Below, piece after piece: positions 46,864 through 57,494 of a stretch of 64,000 bases of DNA. How positions within the stretch are numbered: position 1 is the stretch's first letter; each line of letters starts with the position of its first letter. A program made the position numbers and the translations under genes. Origin of the DNA: Gluconacetobacter liquefaciens (GTDB lineage Bacteria; Pseudomonadota; Alphaproteobacteria; Acetobacterales; Acetobacteraceae); the NCBI RefSeq assembly GCF_003350405.1, contig NZ_QQAW01000007.1, forward strand, positions 154,242 through 218,241, read 5' to 3'. Under the pieces are notes generated by a model. That model was given only the letters and a program-made list of their open reading frames with translations. It was not told the DNA's origin and made no database searches.

Positions 46864-48327
46864 ATGTCTGACACGACGCTTCCGGTGATTGGCGCGCAGG
46901 CGGCGAGCACGACGAAGATTGTTCCGGTCATACTGTCTGGCGGGACGGGGAGCCGGCTGTGGCCGCTGTCGCGTGCGAGCTATCCGAAGCAGTTGTGGTC
47001 GCTGGTGGGGAACCGGACGATGCTGCAGGAAACAGCGTGCCGTGGGGTCGGGGCAATGTTCGAGGCCCCGATCGTGATCTGCAACCACGACCATCGCTTT
47101 CTGATTGCCGAGCAATTGCGCGAGGCGGGGATCGAGAATGCGCGGATCGTGCTGGAACCGGCCGGCCGCAATTCGGCGCCGGCGATTGCCGCGGCGGCCC
47201 TGCTGGCTGCGGAAAGCGATCCGGATGCGGTGCTGTGGATCATGGCGGCCGATGCGGTGATGACCCGGCCGGAAACGTTGGAACAGCTTCTTCCGGTGGC
47301 GGCGGCTGCGGCGCAGCGGGGCCATATCGTCGTCTTCGGCATGCATCCGACCCGGCCGGAAACCGGTTATGGCTATATCGAGGCCGGCAAGCCTTTGGCC
47401 AGACTGCCCGACGCGAGCACGGTCGCGGGGTTTATCGAAAAGCCGGACGCGGAGACCGCCGCCGAACTAGTGGCGTCGGGCAAGTATATGTGGAATTCGG
47501 GGATGTTCGTCTTTACGGCGCACACCCTGCTCCAGGAAATGGAAGTCCATGCTCCGGTGGTACTGGCGCCTGTGCGGCAGGCGGTGGAGCGCCGCACCGG
47601 CGACCTGATCTTCCAGCGCCTCGACCCGGCGTCGTTTCTCTCGGCGCCGGATATTTCCTTCGATTACGCGGTGATGGAACATACCGACCATGCGGCGGTC
47701 ATCGCCGGAGATTTCGGCTGGACCGACATCGGAAGTTGGAATGCGCTGTGGGATATCGGCGAGAAGGACGGCGAAGGCAACGTGACGCAGGGTCATGTCT
47801 GCCTGGAAGGGGTGCATAACAGCTACATTCGGTCGGACGAACTCCTGACCGCCGTTGTCGGGCTTGATGATGTCGTTGTGGTGACGACCCGTGATGCGGT
47901 GCTGGTGACGCAGAAGAACCGGGCGCAGGACGTGAAGAAGATCGTGACCCGGCTGCAGGCCCAGGGGCGCAAGGAGGCGGAGGCCCATAACCGGTGCTAC
48001 CGGCCATGGGGTTTCTACGAGAGCCTGATCCAGGACGCGCGCTTCCAGGTGAAGCGCATCGTCGTGATGCCGGGCGAGAAGCTGTCGCTCCAGAAACATT
48101 ATCATCGGGCGGAACATTGGGTGGTCGTCAGTGGCGTGGCGCTGGTGACGCGCAATGCCGAGCAGATCACCGTCCATGAGAACGAGAGCATCTACCTGCC
48201 GCAGGAATGCACCCACCGGATGGAAAATCCGGGCCGTATCCCGCTGGTGCTGATCGAGATCCAGACCGGGTCCTATCTGGGAGAGGATGATATCGTCCGC
48301 TTCGAGGACACCTATAACCGGACCTGA
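46864..48327 (+). CDS. manC: Mannose-1-phosphate guanylyltransferase / mannose-6-phosphate isomerase
   Basis: The 487-residue type II bifunctional protein makes GDP-mannose. The pyrophosphorylase domain has GGTGSRLWPLSRASYPKQL near residues 26-44, the GYIEAGKPL and GFIEKPD motifs, and MWNSGMFVF. The C-terminal cupin isomerase domain has LSLQKHYHRAEHWVVVSG and the final LIEIQTGSYLGEDDIVR. The start has a strong GGAGG. GDP-mannose from this enzyme would feed the WbaZ-like and MtfB-like transferases of the same operon. Confidence 0.95.
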   Translation: MSDTTLPVIGAQAASTTKIVPVILSGGTGSRLWPLSRASYPKQLWSLVGNRTMLQETACRGVGAMFEAPIVICNHDHRFLIAEQLREAGIENARIVLEPAGRNSAPAIAAAALLAAESDPDAVLWIMAADAVMTRPETLEQLLPVAAAAAQRGHIVVFGMHPTRPETGYGYIEAGKPLARLPDASTVAGFIEKPDAETAAELVASGKYMWNSGMFVFTAHTLLQEMEVHAPVVLAPVRQAVERRTGDLIFQRLDPASFLSAPDISFDYAVMEHTDHAAVIAGDFGWTDIGSWNALWDIGEKDGEGNVTQGHVCLEGVHNSYIRSDELLTAVVGLDDVVVVTTRDAVLVTQKNRAQDVKKIVTRLQAQGRKEAEAHNRCYRPWGFYESLIQDARFQVKRIVVMPGEKLSLQKHYHRAEHWVVVSGVALVTRNAEQITVHENESIYLPQECTHRMENPGRIPLVLIEIQTGSYLGEDDIVRFEDTYNRT

Positions 48328-48363
48328 TGGTTGCAGATTGCAAGAGAAGTCGAGGCAGCGAAG

Positions 48364-49371
48364 ATGACAGAGCGATCCCGTTTTCTGGTGACCGGCGGGG
48401 CGGGCTATGTGGGCAGCCATGTCGTCGCCGCCCTGCGGGATGCGGGGCATGATGTGCTGGTGTTCGACAATCTGCGGACGGGGCATCGGGAGGCGGTGCC
48501 CGACGGGGTGACGTTCGTCGAGGGCGACCTGGCGGACCGCGCGCTGGTCGATACGATCCTGGCCAGCGGCCCGTGGGACGGGGTGCTGCATTTTGCGGCG
48601 CTGTCGCTGGTCGGGGAGAGCATGCAGCACCCGCTGCGCTACATGGAAGCCAATGCGGGGCTGGGCTTCACGCTGATCGATGCCTGTATCCGCCATGGCG
48701 TGAAGCGCTTCGTGTTTTCCTCGACGGCGGCGCTGTTCGGGCAGACGGAGGATGCGCTGATTACGGAGGCGACGCCGATCGTTCCCGGTTCTCCCTATGG
48801 CGAAAGCAAGCATATGGTGGAGCGTGCCCTGCTGTGGGCCGACCGGATCCATGGGCTGCGCAGTGCGTGCCTGCGCTATTTCAATGCCGCGGGCGCCGAT
48901 CCCGACGGGCGGCTCGGGGAGGACCATCGGCCGGAGACCCATCTGATCCCGCTGGTGATCGATGCGGCGCTGGGGCGGAGGGAGGCGCTGCATCTGTTCG
49001 GCGACGACTATCCGACGCCCGACGGGACCTGCATCCGCGACTATGTCCATGTCACGGACCTGGCCCATGCCCATCTGGCGGCCCTGGATGCGATCCATGA
49101 GCGCAGCGTGGTCTATAACGTCGGCACCGGGCGCGGGCATTCGAACATGGAGGTGATCCGCAGCGTAGAGCGGGTGACCGGGCGTGTGGTGCCGTGGCAT
49201 CTGGCGCCCCGCCGCCCAGGCGATCCCGCACGGCTGGTCGCGGGCGCCGACCGGCTGCGGCGGGAAACCGGCTGGACACCGCGCTTCGTGGAACTCGACG
49301 AGATCGTCGCTACGGCTTACCGCTGGCGCCTGGAACACCCCGAGGGTTATGGCCCCAATCTGGGTACGTGA
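48364..49371 (+). CDS. galE: UDP-glucose 4-epimerase family
   Basis: The 335-residue short-chain dehydrogenase starts with the NAD-binding GGAGYVGSH (residues 11-19). It has DNLRTGHREAV, the catalytic SPYGESK Tyr-Lys pair, LRYFNAAGADPDGRLGE, and the GalE-type IRDYVHVTDLA and NVGTGRGHSN motifs. It interconverts UDP-glucose and UDP-galactose, or a related UDP-sugar pair, for EPS. The ATG at 48364 is preferred over a TTG 33 bases upstream that would run into manC's end. Confidence 0.9.
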   Translation: MTERSRFLVTGGAGYVGSHVVAALRDAGHDVLVFDNLRTGHREAVPDGVTFVEGDLADRALVDTILASGPWDGVLHFAALSLVGESMQHPLRYMEANAGLGFTLIDACIRHGVKRFVFSSTAALFGQTEDALITEATPIVPGSPYGESKHMVERALLWADRIHGLRSACLRYFNAAGADPDGRLGEDHRPETHLIPLVIDAALGRREALHLFGDDYPTPDGTCIRDYVHVTDLAHAHLAALDAIHERSVVYNVGTGRGHSNMEVIRSVERVTGRVVPWHLAPRRPGDPARLVAGADRLRRETGWTPRFVELDEIVATAYRWRLEHPEGYGPNLGT

Positions 49372-49479
49372 TAAGCGCGGCGACGGTCGGTCGGCCCATG
49401 TAGCGGCCATTTCGGCCGCGATCCGGGCTTGCGCGGGCCAGGTCGGCTACGCAGGAAACGATACCCAGGGAGAGACGAC

Positions 49480-49686
49480 ATGAAACTGAGCGCACGCAAT
49501 CAGATCAAGGGCACGGTCACGGCGGTGACCAAAGGCCAGACCACCGGCCATGTGACGATCGATATCGGCGGGGGCGTCGTGATCACCTCGGCGATCACGA
49601 ACGAGGCGATCGACGATCTCGCCTTGGCCGTGGGCGATGAAGCCTATGCCGTTATCAAGGCATCGGACGTGATGGTGGGTAAATAG
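49480..49686 (+). CDS. Molbindin-like TOBE/Mop domain protein
   Basis: The 68-residue protein is a single Mop/TOBE domain: MKLSARNQIKGTVTAVTKG, the SAITNEAIDDLAL strand, and VGDEAYAVIKASDVMVGK at the end. Such molbindins bind molybdate or tungstate in the cytoplasm as oligomers and serve in storage or homeostasis. The ATG at 49480 has a GGGAG site. No modABC genes adjoin it. It converges on the helicase gene with a 21-bp gap. Confidence 0.9.
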   Translation: MKLSARNQIKGTVTAVTKGQTTGHVTIDIGGGVVITSAITNEAIDDLALAVGDEAYAVIKASDVMVGK

Positions 49687-49707
49687 AGCGCGGCACGCTG
49701 GCGGCCT

Positions 49708-51780
49708 CTATCCCCACATGTCGCGTAGCCGTGCGGCCATGTCGATGCGGACCTGTTTTGCCGCGTCCTGACGTTTTGCATCCTCGGGCGTGACGATCGG
49801 CCAGGCGCGTGTTTCGAAGAGGGACAGCATGGCCGGGTCGATGAAGCGGGTTCGGGCGGCATAGACATGGCGGTCGCCCATGCCATGCTGTCCGTGGATG
49901 TGGAAACGCTGTGGCACGATCAGGTCGAGGGAGTCCTTCGCCCGTGTCATGGCGACGTACAGCAGGCGGCGTTCTTCATCGATTTCCTCGGTTTCACCGG
50001 TACCGAGGTCGGAGGGGATGCACCCATCGACAGTGTTGAGGACGAAGACGCTCCGCCATTCCTGCCCCTTGGCGGAATGGATGGTGGAGAGGATCAGGTA
50101 ATCTTCATCCAGCAGCGGCACGCCGGCCTGATCGGAAGTCGCGGCCGGCGGGTCTAGCGTCAGGTCGGTCAGGAACCGCTCGCGGGACGGATAGCCGCCC
50201 GCGATCTGTTCCAGTTGCCGCAGGTCGGACAGGCGGGTGGTCGCGTCCTCATGCAATCGTTCCAGATGGGGTTCATACCAGTGGCGGATCAGGCCGATTT
50301 CCGACGGCCAGCCGGCGGAGCGGTTGCGCAGGCCGTGCATCATGTCGACAAATCCGGCCCAGCCTTCGCCCGCACGCGCGGGTGCCCTGACCTGCATCAG
50401 GGCGGCGATCGGGTCCGGCGCGTCCTGCATGGCGTCCAGCACACGCCGGGCCGAGGTGGGGCCTACGGCGGGCAGCAACTGCATCACCCTGAACCCAGCG
50501 ACCCGGTCGCGCGGGTTTTCCGCAAAGCGCAGCATGGCCAGCACGTCCTTGACATGGGCGCTGTCGAGAAATTTCAGCCCGCCGAACTTCACGAACGGGA
50601 TGTTGCGCCGCGTCAGTTCCACTTCCAGTGAGCCGCTATGGTGCGCGGCGCGGAACAGCACCGCCTGCTGCTTCAGCATCGTGCCCTGTTCGCGGTCTTC
50701 CAGCACCCGTTCGACGATATAGCGGGCCTGGTCGGAATCGTCCTTCACGCAGACCAGGCGGGGGAGGGCGTCGGATGCGCGGTTGGTCCATAGATTCTTG
50801 GTGAACCGTTCGGAGGCCTGTTCGATCACCGCGTTGGCGGCGGCGAGGATCGGCTGGCTGGAACGATAATTGCGCTCCAGCGTCAGGACGGTGGCCGGGG
50901 TAGGGAAGGCGGACGGGAAATCGAGGATGTTGCGCACCGTCGCGGCCCGGAAGGCATAGATGCTCTGGGCATCGTCGCCCACGACGGTCAGCCCTGCGCC
51001 GTCGGGCTTCATGCCCAGCAGGATCGTAGCCTGCAACCGGTTGGTGTCCTGATATTCGTCGACCAGCACATGGTCCCATGTCCCGCCGATTTCGGCGGCC
51101 AGGATCGGGTCGCCCATCATCTGCGCCCAGACCAGCAGCAGGTCGTCATAATCCAGTACGTTCTGGGCCTGCTTGGCCGCGACATAGGTGCCGAACAGCG
51201 TCTTGAGCTGCTCCTGCCAGCCCGCGCACCACGGGTAATGCTTCAGCAGCACATCGGCCAGCGGTTGCTCGGCGTTCACTACGCGGGAATAGATCGCCAG
51301 ACAGGTGCCTTTGGTCGGGAAGCGACTTTCGGTCCGGGAGAACCCCAGTTCGTGCCGAACCAGATTCATCAGGTCGGCGGAATCCTCGCGGTCATGGATC
51401 GAAAAGGCCGGGTCCATGCCGATCTGTTCGGCATGAGCGCGAATGATCCGCGCGCCGATCCCATGGAACGTGCCGGTCCAGCCCAGGGCACCGGCCAGTG
51501 CGCCGGCCCTGTCGCCCAGCACCTGGGCGCAGATCCGCTCCACCCGCCGTGCCATCTCGGCGCTCGCGCGGCGGGAGAAGGTCATCAGCAGGATGCGGCG
51601 GGGATCGGCACCGTTGACGATCAGGTGCGCGACACGGTGGGCCAGCGTGTTGGTCTTGCCCGATCCGGCCCCGGCGATGACCAGAAGAGGCGCGGCCGGA
51701 GGGGCTGTACCCTGTGCGACTCCGTGCGTCACGGCGGCGCGTTGCGCGTCATTCAGCCTGTCGAGATATCCGTCGGCCAC
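49708..51780 (-). CDS. UvrD/Rep-family superfamily 1 ATP-dependent DNA helicase
   Basis: The 690-residue helicase shows the full SF1A motif set: Walker A AGAGSGKT (residues 36-43), DEYQDT (motif II), GDDAQSIYAFRAA (motif III), ERNYRSSQPIL (motif IV), TIHSAKGQEW (V) and VAMTRAKD (VI). It unwinds 3'-to-5' and is related to PcrA/UvrD/Rep. It is divergent from the imuA-imuB-dnaE2 mutasome across a 184-bp gap, and shares that gap's LexA box, so it could be SOS-controlled, though the box lies nearer imuA. Confidence 0.9.
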   Translation of the reverse strand: MADGYLDRLNDAQRAAVTHGVAQGTAPPAAPLLVIAGAGSGKTNTLAHRVAHLIVNGADPRRILLMTFSRRASAEMARRVERICAQVLGDRAGALAGALGWTGTFHGIGARIIRAHAEQIGMDPAFSIHDREDSADLMNLVRHELGFSRTESRFPTKGTCLAIYSRVVNAEQPLADVLLKHYPWCAGWQEQLKTLFGTYVAAKQAQNVLDYDDLLLVWAQMMGDPILAAEIGGTWDHVLVDEYQDTNRLQATILLGMKPDGAGLTVVGDDAQSIYAFRAATVRNILDFPSAFPTPATVLTLERNYRSSQPILAAANAVIEQASERFTKNLWTNRASDALPRLVCVKDDSDQARYIVERVLEDREQGTMLKQQAVLFRAAHHSGSLEVELTRRNIPFVKFGGLKFLDSAHVKDVLAMLRFAENPRDRVAGFRVMQLLPAVGPTSARRVLDAMQDAPDPIAALMQVRAPARAGEGWAGFVDMMHGLRNRSAGWPSEIGLIRHWYEPHLERLHEDATTRLSDLRQLEQIAGGYPSRERFLTDLTLDPPAATSDQAGVPLLDEDYLILSTIHSAKGQEWRSVFVLNTVDGCIPSDLGTGETEEIDEERRLLYVAMTRAKDSLDLIVPQRFHIHGQHGMGDRHVYAARTRFIDPAMLSLFETRAWPIVTPEDAKRQDAAKQVRIDMAARLRDMWG

Positions 51781-51907
51781 GATTGCTCCCGTAACGCCCT
51801 GAAAATGGGGTTATTCCCTGATGAGTGCCTGTAGTTTCCGCCATGGCGCGCTGTGGATCAAATGGGGCGGCCTGTTGCGAAAGTCGTTGACGCCTGTCCC
51901 TGATATG

Positions 51908-51922
51908 GAACAAATAGAGAAC
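51908..51922 (+). promoter_or_regulatory. LexA operator GAAC-N7-GAAC before imuA
   Basis: The sequence GAACAAATAGAGAAC matches exactly the alphaproteobacterial LexA box (direct repeat GTTC-N7-GTTC read on the other strand). It ends 42 bp before the imuA start and lies in the 184-bp divergent gap. The position fits repression of imuA-imuB-dnaE2 until DNA damage. Confidence 0.8.
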
Positions 51923-51964
51923 ATAATGACCCGTCCACCGATTGGGAAGCCTCGGTGAGACGCC

Positions 51965-52778
51965 ATGGATGGACTGTCCTGCCACATGCCCGCATCCGAA
52001 TCCCGTCCCGCGCTGGAGGTGCTGCGGGAGCAGATCAGTCGTCTGGAGGGCCGCTCGGGGCGCAGGCGGGCTATCCTGCCATTCGGTCTGGATGAGATCG
52101 ACAGCAGGTTGCCGGGTGGGGGGGCTGATGCTGGGGGCTCTTCATGAAGTGGCGGGAGGTGGATGCGATGCCCTGCATGCCGCGGCGGCCGGCCAGTTCG
52201 CGGCAGGGATCGCGGGGCGCACGCGGGGAAAGGTGCTGTGGATCGTCAGCCGTCAGGATGTGTTCGCGCCGGCCCTGATGCAGGCGGGGCTGTCGGGGCG
52301 GCGGGTCATCTATGTCGAGGCCCGGTCGGATGTGGATGTGCTGGCCTGTTTCGAGGAGGGGCTGCGACATGGCGGCCTGGGGGCCGTGGTGGCGGAAGTG
52401 GCGCGCCTGTCGATGACGGCGTCGCGCCGCCTGCAACTGGCGGCCGAGACCTCGGGGGCGCTGGGCATCGCGCTCCGACGCTGGAGGCGGCCGACCGGGG
52501 CGGCCGATTTCGGTCAGTCGACGGCCAGCGTCACGCGCTGGCGGGTGTCGGTTCTGCCATCGGTCGTGCTGCCGGTGCCCGGTGTGGGGCGGCCACGCTG
52601 GCGGCTGGAACTGATCCGGGCGCGGGCCGGGGATGAAGCCATTTTTGAAGTGGAGGCCTGCGATGGCCAGGGGAGGCTTGCCCAAAACGGGCTTGTCGAG
52701 AATCGTCTCGCTCTACCTGCCGTTCTGGCCGACGGATCGGATCAGGAGGCGGTTGGGCGCCGACGCGCCCGCGCCTGA
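51965..52778 (+). pseudogene. imuA: imuA (SOS mutasome), frameshifted in a G7 tract
   Basis: The protein begins at 51965 (or 51986) as MPASESRPALEVLREQISRLEG with the RecA-like FGLDEIDSRLPGGG. It should continue LMLGALHEVAGGG, but a run of seven G at 52118-52124 shifts the frame: with six G it reads through as one protein. After the shift, the downstream frame (VLWIVSRQDVFAPALMQAGL, VYVEARS-like segments, WRVSVLPSVVLPVPGVGRPRWRLELIRARAGD) is a clear ImuA C-terminus. It ends at 52778 and overlaps imuB by 116 bp. ImuA helps recruit the translesion polymerase. The break may be a sequencing error or a real mutation. Confidence 0.85.
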
Positions 52779-54216
52779 GGCGGCGCTGGCGCTGGTGGGC
52801 CGTGTGGGACGGCGCCGGGTCGTGCGCTCGGTCGATCTCGTCGCCCGCAAGGCGGGATTGTGTCCTGGCACGCCGGTGGCCAAGGCACAGGCGCTTTATC
52901 CCGATCTGACCATCATGGACGCCGATCCGCAGGGGGACCGCGTGGGGCTGGAAAAATTGGCCCTATGGTTTCAGCGCCGTATTGCCCCTGTCGTGGCCGT
53001 CGACCCGCCGGATGGCATTGTGCTGGATACGACGGGGGCCGATCACCTGCATGGGGGCGAGCAGGCCATGCTTGCGGCGATGGTCCAGCGGCTGCGGCGC
53101 ACCGGGGTCACGGCCAAGGCAGCCGTTGCCGATAGTTTGGGGGCCGCCCATGCGCTGGCGCGCTACGGGCGGGCGCGGATGCTGGTTGTACCCCCCGGCG
53201 AGGCGGCCGCCGCGATGGCGGATCTGCCCATCGCGGCACTGCGCCTGCCCGATGATATCGTCGATGGGTTGCATGCTCTTGGCGTATCCCGCATCGGCCC
53301 GCTTGCCGGTATGCCGCGCGCCCCGTTGGCACTGCGTTTCGGGCCGGATGTCGCGCGCCGGCTGGACCAGGCATTCGGGCGGGTGGCGGAGGCCATCGTC
53401 CCGATCCGCCCCGTCGAGCCGGTGGAGGTCGGCCGGAATTTCGCCGAGCCGATCGGTGCCGCCGAGACGATCGCGCGCATGATCGGCACGTTGGTGCCGC
53501 CACTCTGCCAATTGCTGGAAGAGCGCGGGCAGGGTGGCCGGTGTTTCGACCTGCTGCTGCACCGCGTAGACAGCCGCGCCGAGGCGATCCGGATTACCAC
53601 CGCCCAGCCGGTGCGGGCCGCTGGCCGGCTGGTCCGGCTCTTGTGCGAGAAGATCGAGACGATCGACCCTGGTTTCGGGATCGAACGGATGGTGCTGACG
53701 GTGTCGCGGGCCGAGCCGATGGGCGTGCGTCAGGCCATGTCGTTGCTGGACGAGGCGGATGAGCCTGATGTTTCGGGCCTGATCGACAGTCTGGCCAACC
53801 GGGTGGGTACGCAGGCGCTGTATCGCTTTATGCCGGTCGAAAGCGACATACCCGAACGCTCTTTCTGCCGCGTGCCGGCGCTGGCGCCGGACGAGGCGAA
53901 GGACTGGCCGGATCACTGGCCGCGCCCGATGCGCCTGCTGCCCCGGCCCGAGCCCGTGCATGCCATGGCCGAATTGCCCGATCAGCCGCCGGTCTTCTTT
54001 ATCTGGCGCGGTATCAGGCGGAAGGTGCGATGCGCCGACGGGCCGGAGCGCGTGTTCGGCGAATGGTGGAAGGGGGATGCGGAACTGACCACGGCCCGTG
54101 ACTATTTCCGGGTGGAGGATACCTCCGGCGAGCGGTTCTGGATCTATCGGGCCGGCGATGGGGAACATGGCGAGACCGGGTCGCAGGGCTGGTTCCTGCA
54201 CGGGATCTTCGGATGA
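52663..54216 (+). CDS. imuB: ImuB, catalytically inactive Y-family polymerase of the SOS mutasome
   Basis: The 517-residue protein is a Y-family (DinB-like) relative. It begins [17 protein letters not shown], which is the ImuB version of the usual catalytic strand with the first acidic metal ligand missing. It continues with [20 protein letters not shown], palm/finger-like segments, and a C-terminal region that in other ImuB proteins binds the sliding clamp and partners. It acts as the adaptor between ImuA, the clamp and DnaE2. The ATG at 52663 has GGAGG at a good distance; another start at 52633 adds ten residues. Its stop overlaps dnaE2 by 4 bp. Confidence 0.9.
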   Translation: MARGGLPKTGLSRIVSLYLPFWPTDRIRRRLGADAPAPEAALALVGRVGRRRVVRSVDLVARKAGLCPGTPVAKAQALYPDLTIMDADPQGDRVGLEKLALWFQRRIAPVVAVDPPDGIVLDTTGADHLHGGEQAMLAAMVQRLRRTGVTAKAAVADSLGAAHALARYGRARMLVVPPGEAAAAMADLPIAALRLPDDIVDGLHALGVSRIGPLAGMPRAPLALRFGPDVARRLDQAFGRVAEAIVPIRPVEPVEVGRNFAEPIGAAETIARMIGTLVPPLCQLLEERGQGGRCFDLLLHRVDSRAEAIRITTAQPVRAAGRLVRLLCEKIETIDPGFGIERMVLTVSRAEPMGVRQAMSLLDEADEPDVSGLIDSLANRVGTQALYRFMPVESDIPERSFCRVPALAPDEAKDWPDHWPRPMRLLPRPEPVHAMAELPDQPPVFFIWRGIRRKVRCADGPERVFGEWWKGDAELTTARDYFRVEDTSGERFWIYRAGDGEHGETGSQGWFLHGIFG

Positions 54217-57200
54217 CCCGCTATGCCGAATTGCAGGTGACGAGTTATTTTTCCTTCCTGCGCGGGGCGTCGTCGCCGGCCGAACTGTTCCGGCAGGCGA
54301 AGGCGCTGGGGATCGAAGCCCTGGGGGTGTGCGACCGGAATACGCTGGCCGGCATGGTGCAGGCCCATGTGGCGGCGAAGGAGGCCGGGATACGGCTCGT
54401 CGTCGGCTGTCGCCTCGACCTGGCCGATTTTTCGCCCGTGCTGGTCTATCCGACCGATCGGGCCGCCTATGGCCGCCTGTGCCGCCTGCTGACCATCGGA
54501 AAGACGCGGGCGGGGAAGGGAGGATGCCATCTGCTGTGGGAGGATCTGGTCTCCTGGGGCGAGGGGTTGCTCGTTCTCCTGATTCCGGACAGGGCGGATG
54601 AGGGCTGTGCGCAGCATCTGCGGATGCTGAAGGCCGCGTTTCATGATCGGGCCTTTATGACGCTGACGCTCCGACGGCGGCCCAATGATCAGGTGCGGCT
54701 GTATGAACTGGCCGGTCTGGCGCACCGGGCGCGGGTGCCGACGGTGGTGACCAACGATGTGCTGTTTCATACGCATGATCGACGCATTTTGCAGGATGTC
54801 GTGACCTGCATTCGACATAATACCACCATAGACGAGGCCGGGTTCGCGCGGGAGCGCCATGCCGATCGCTATATCAAGCCGCCTCACGAGATGGTGCGTC
54901 TGTTCGGCCGCTATCCCGAGGCGATCGACCGTACGATCGAGATCGTGGAACGCTGCACATTCAGCCTGGAAGACCTGGCCTACCAATATCCCGACGAGGT
55001 GTCGGTGCCGGGGCAGACGCCGCAGCAGGCGCTGGAGGCATTGACCTGGAAAGGGGCAGGAAAATTCTATCCCGAAGGGATTCCCGGTACGGTCAGGAAA
55101 AGCCTGGAGCATGAGCTGGCCCTGATCGGGCGCATGCAGTACGCGCCCTATTTCCTGACTGTGAACAGTATCGTCCGCTATGCTCGTTCCCAGGACATTC
55201 TGTGTCAGGGGCGGGGATCGGCGGCCAATAGTGCGGTTTGCTACGTGCTGGGCATCACCGCCATCGACCCCGCGCGCAATAACCTGCTGTTTGAACGGTT
55301 CGTTTCCGAGGCCCGGCGCGAGCCGCCCGATATCGATGTCGATTTCGAACATGCACGGCGCGAGGAGGTGATCCAGTGGGTCTATGGCCATTATGGCCGC
55401 GATCGGGCGGCCCTGACGGCGGTGGTGATCCGTTATCGCGCCAAGGGGGCGTTGCGCGATGTCGCCAAGGTCATGGGATTGCCGGAAGATTTGATCCGCA
55501 CGCTGTCCGGCCAGATCTGGGGTTGGTCGAAGGAAGCGGACCCCGCGTTGTTCAGGGATACCGGCATCGATCTGTCCGACCGACGCATCCGGCTGACGCT
55601 CGATCTGGCCTGCTGCCTGATCGGCGTGCCGCGCCATCTCTCCCAGCATCCGGGGGGCTTCGTGCTGACCCATGACCGGCTGGACGAACTGGTCCCGGTC
55701 GAGCCGGCGGCGATGGATGATCGGCAGATCATCGAATGGGACAAGGACGATATCGGTGTTCTGAAATTCATGAAGGTCGATTGCCTGGCTCTGGGCATGC
55801 TGACCTGCATGAAGAAGGGGCTTGACCTGCTGGCCAAGCATAAAGGGGAGCATGTCACGCTGGCCACCATTCCGGCCGAGGATCCGGAGACCTACGACAT
55901 GATCTGCAAGGCGGATACGATTGGCGTGTTCCAGATCGAATCCCGCGCCCAGATGTCCATGCTGCCGCGTCTGAAGCCGCGTGAATTCTATGATCTGGTG
56001 ATCGAGGTCGCCATCGTCCGGCCGGGGCCGATCCAGGGCGATATGGTCCATCCTTATCTTCGCCGCCGTGAAAAGCTGGAAGAAGAGGATTATCCGACGC
56101 CGGAGCTGGAGAGCGTGCTGAAGAAAACGCTCGGTATTCCGTTGTTTCAGGAACAGGCGATGCAGGTGGCAATGGTCTGCGCCGATTTTTCGGCGGGAGA
56201 GGCGGACCAGCTTCGCCGGGCCATGGCCACATTCAAGCATACCGGCAACATGTCGCAGTTTCAGTCCCGGCTGATCGAGGGGATGAAGAAGAAAAACTAT
56301 TCCGAAGCCTTTGCGCAGCGGATCTATCAGCAGCTCGAAGGGTTCGGGTCTTACGGTTTTCCAGAGAGCCATGCCGCCAGCTTTGCGATCCTCGCCTACT
56401 CCTCGTCCTGGATGAAATGCAAACACCCCGATGTCTTCCTGGCAGCACTGCTCAATTCCCAGCCGATGGGGTTCTATGCGCCGGCTCAACTGGTGCGGGA
56501 TGCGCGGGAGCATGGGGTCGAGGTGCGGCCGATCTGCGTCAATGCCTCGCGCTGGGACAGCACGCTGGAAGAACTGGCGACGAAAAAGGGGTGTTTCGCC
56601 GTTCGGCTGGGGATGAGTCTGGTCAAGGGCCTGACCGAGAAGGATGCGGCGCGCATTGTGGGCGTTCGCGGGCAACGGCCCTTTGCGTCAGTCGATGATC
56701 TCTGGCGCAGGGCAGAGGTCAGAGGGGCAGCATTGACGCATCTGGCCGAGGCCGATGCGTTCCGGCCGAGCCTTGGCCTGCCACGGCGTGAGGCGCTGTG
56801 GGCGATCAAGGCGTTGCGGGACGAGCCCTTGCCGCTGTTCGCGGCAGCCTCTGTCGCGCGGGAGACGAACGAACCCGCTGTGCTGCTCCAGCCTATGCGT
56901 GAGGGGGCCGAGGTGACGCGGGATTACAACCGCATCGGCCTGACTCTTCGCGACCATCCGGTCGCCTTTCTGCGTGACGACCTGCGCCGTATGGGTATCG
57001 CGTCCTGCCGGCAGGCAATCGAAGCCAGGGATGGCAGGCGCCTGATGGCGGCGGGGCTGGTTTTGGTGCGCCAGCGCCCCGGTTCGGCTGAGGGGGTGGT
57101 GTTCCTGACGCTGGAAGATGAAACCAGCGCGTTGAACGTCATTATATGGCGGGATCTGTTCGATCGATATCGCAGCCGGGTCATGGCGGGGCAGATGCTC

Positions 57201-57377
57201 GCCGTCACGGGAAATGTGCAGAAAGAAGGGGATGTCGTGCATCTCGTGGCGCGCGAGATCACGGATCTTTCCGATCTTCTGGCCGATGTCGGAAATCGGA
57301 GCACAGGCGGAGCCATCGGGGCGGATAAAGAGCCGCAAGCTGAGAGCGTTCTCGTAAAATCGAGAAATTTTCACTAG
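54213..57377 (+). CDS. dnaE2: Error-prone DNA polymerase III alpha subunit DnaE2
   Basis: The 1054-residue protein is the C-family translesion polymerase of the ImuAB-DnaE2 mutasome. The N-terminal PHP domain begins [22 protein letters not shown]. The palm catalytic motif [16 protein letters not shown] lies near residue 371, and [45 protein letters not shown] and the C-terminal OB-fold follow. Compared with DnaE1 it lacks the tau-binding tail. It starts by a 4-bp overlap with imuB, so the two are translationally coupled under the LexA box upstream of imuA. Confidence 0.93.
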   Translation: MTRYAELQVTSYFSFLRGASSPAELFRQAKALGIEALGVCDRNTLAGMVQAHVAAKEAGIRLVVGCRLDLADFSPVLVYPTDRAAYGRLCRLLTIGKTRAGKGGCHLLWEDLVSWGEGLLVLLIPDRADEGCAQHLRMLKAAFHDRAFMTLTLRRRPNDQVRLYELAGLAHRARVPTVVTNDVLFHTHDRRILQDVVTCIRHNTTIDEAGFARERHADRYIKPPHEMVRLFGRYPEAIDRTIEIVERCTFSLEDLAYQYPDEVSVPGQTPQQALEALTWKGAGKFYPEGIPGTVRKSLEHELALIGRMQYAPYFLTVNSIVRYARSQDILCQGRGSAANSAVCYVLGITAIDPARNNLLFERFVSEARREPPDIDVDFEHARREEVIQWVYGHYGRDRAALTAVVIRYRAKGALRDVAKVMGLPEDLIRTLSGQIWGWSKEADPALFRDTGIDLSDRRIRLTLDLACCLIGVPRHLSQHPGGFVLTHDRLDELVPVEPAAMDDRQIIEWDKDDIGVLKFMKVDCLALGMLTCMKKGLDLLAKHKGEHVTLATIPAEDPETYDMICKADTIGVFQIESRAQMSMLPRLKPREFYDLVIEVAIVRPGPIQGDMVHPYLRRREKLEEEDYPTPELESVLKKTLGIPLFQEQAMQVAMVCADFSAGEADQLRRAMATFKHTGNMSQFQSRLIEGMKKKNYSEAFAQRIYQQLEGFGSYGFPESHAASFAILAYSSSWMKCKHPDVFLAALLNSQPMGFYAPAQLVRDAREHGVEVRPICVNASRWDSTLEELATKKGCFAVRLGMSLVKGLTEKDAARIVGVRGQRPFASVDDLWRRAEVRGAALTHLAEADAFRPSLGLPRREALWAIKALRDEPLPLFAAASVARETNEPAVLLQPMREGAEVTRDYNRIGLTLRDHPVAFLRDDLRRMGIASCRQAIEARDGRRLMAAGLVLVRQRPGSAEGVVFLTLEDETSALNVIIWRDLFDRYRSRVMAGQMLAVTGNVQKEGDVVHLVAREITDLSDLLADVGNRSTGGAIGADKEPQAESVLVKSRNFH

Positions 57378-57387
57378 AGCAGATCCT

Positions 57388-57474
57388 GTTTGAAAGCGTT
57401 CAAACACTTAAAAATGCTCATGAAAACTATAAACGAGAGCATTTCTACCGAACCGCTTTTCGGTGGAAATGCTC
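57388..57474. repeat. Cluster of nested hairpins after dnaE2
   Basis: Two hairpins lie 11-100 bp beyond dnaE2. GTTTGAA/TTCAAAC (57388-57394, 57399-57405) has a 4-base loop. GAGCATTTCTACCGAA (from 57437) pairs 15 of 16 with the arm ending at 57474. A further AAATGCTC copy near 57412 can compete for pairing with the GAGCATTT arm. The block looks like a repetitive intergenic palindrome of the kind seen in alphaproteobacteria, or a complex transcript end. Confidence 0.5.
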
Positions 57475-57494
57475 CGGAGGACGGGGCTGTAAGT

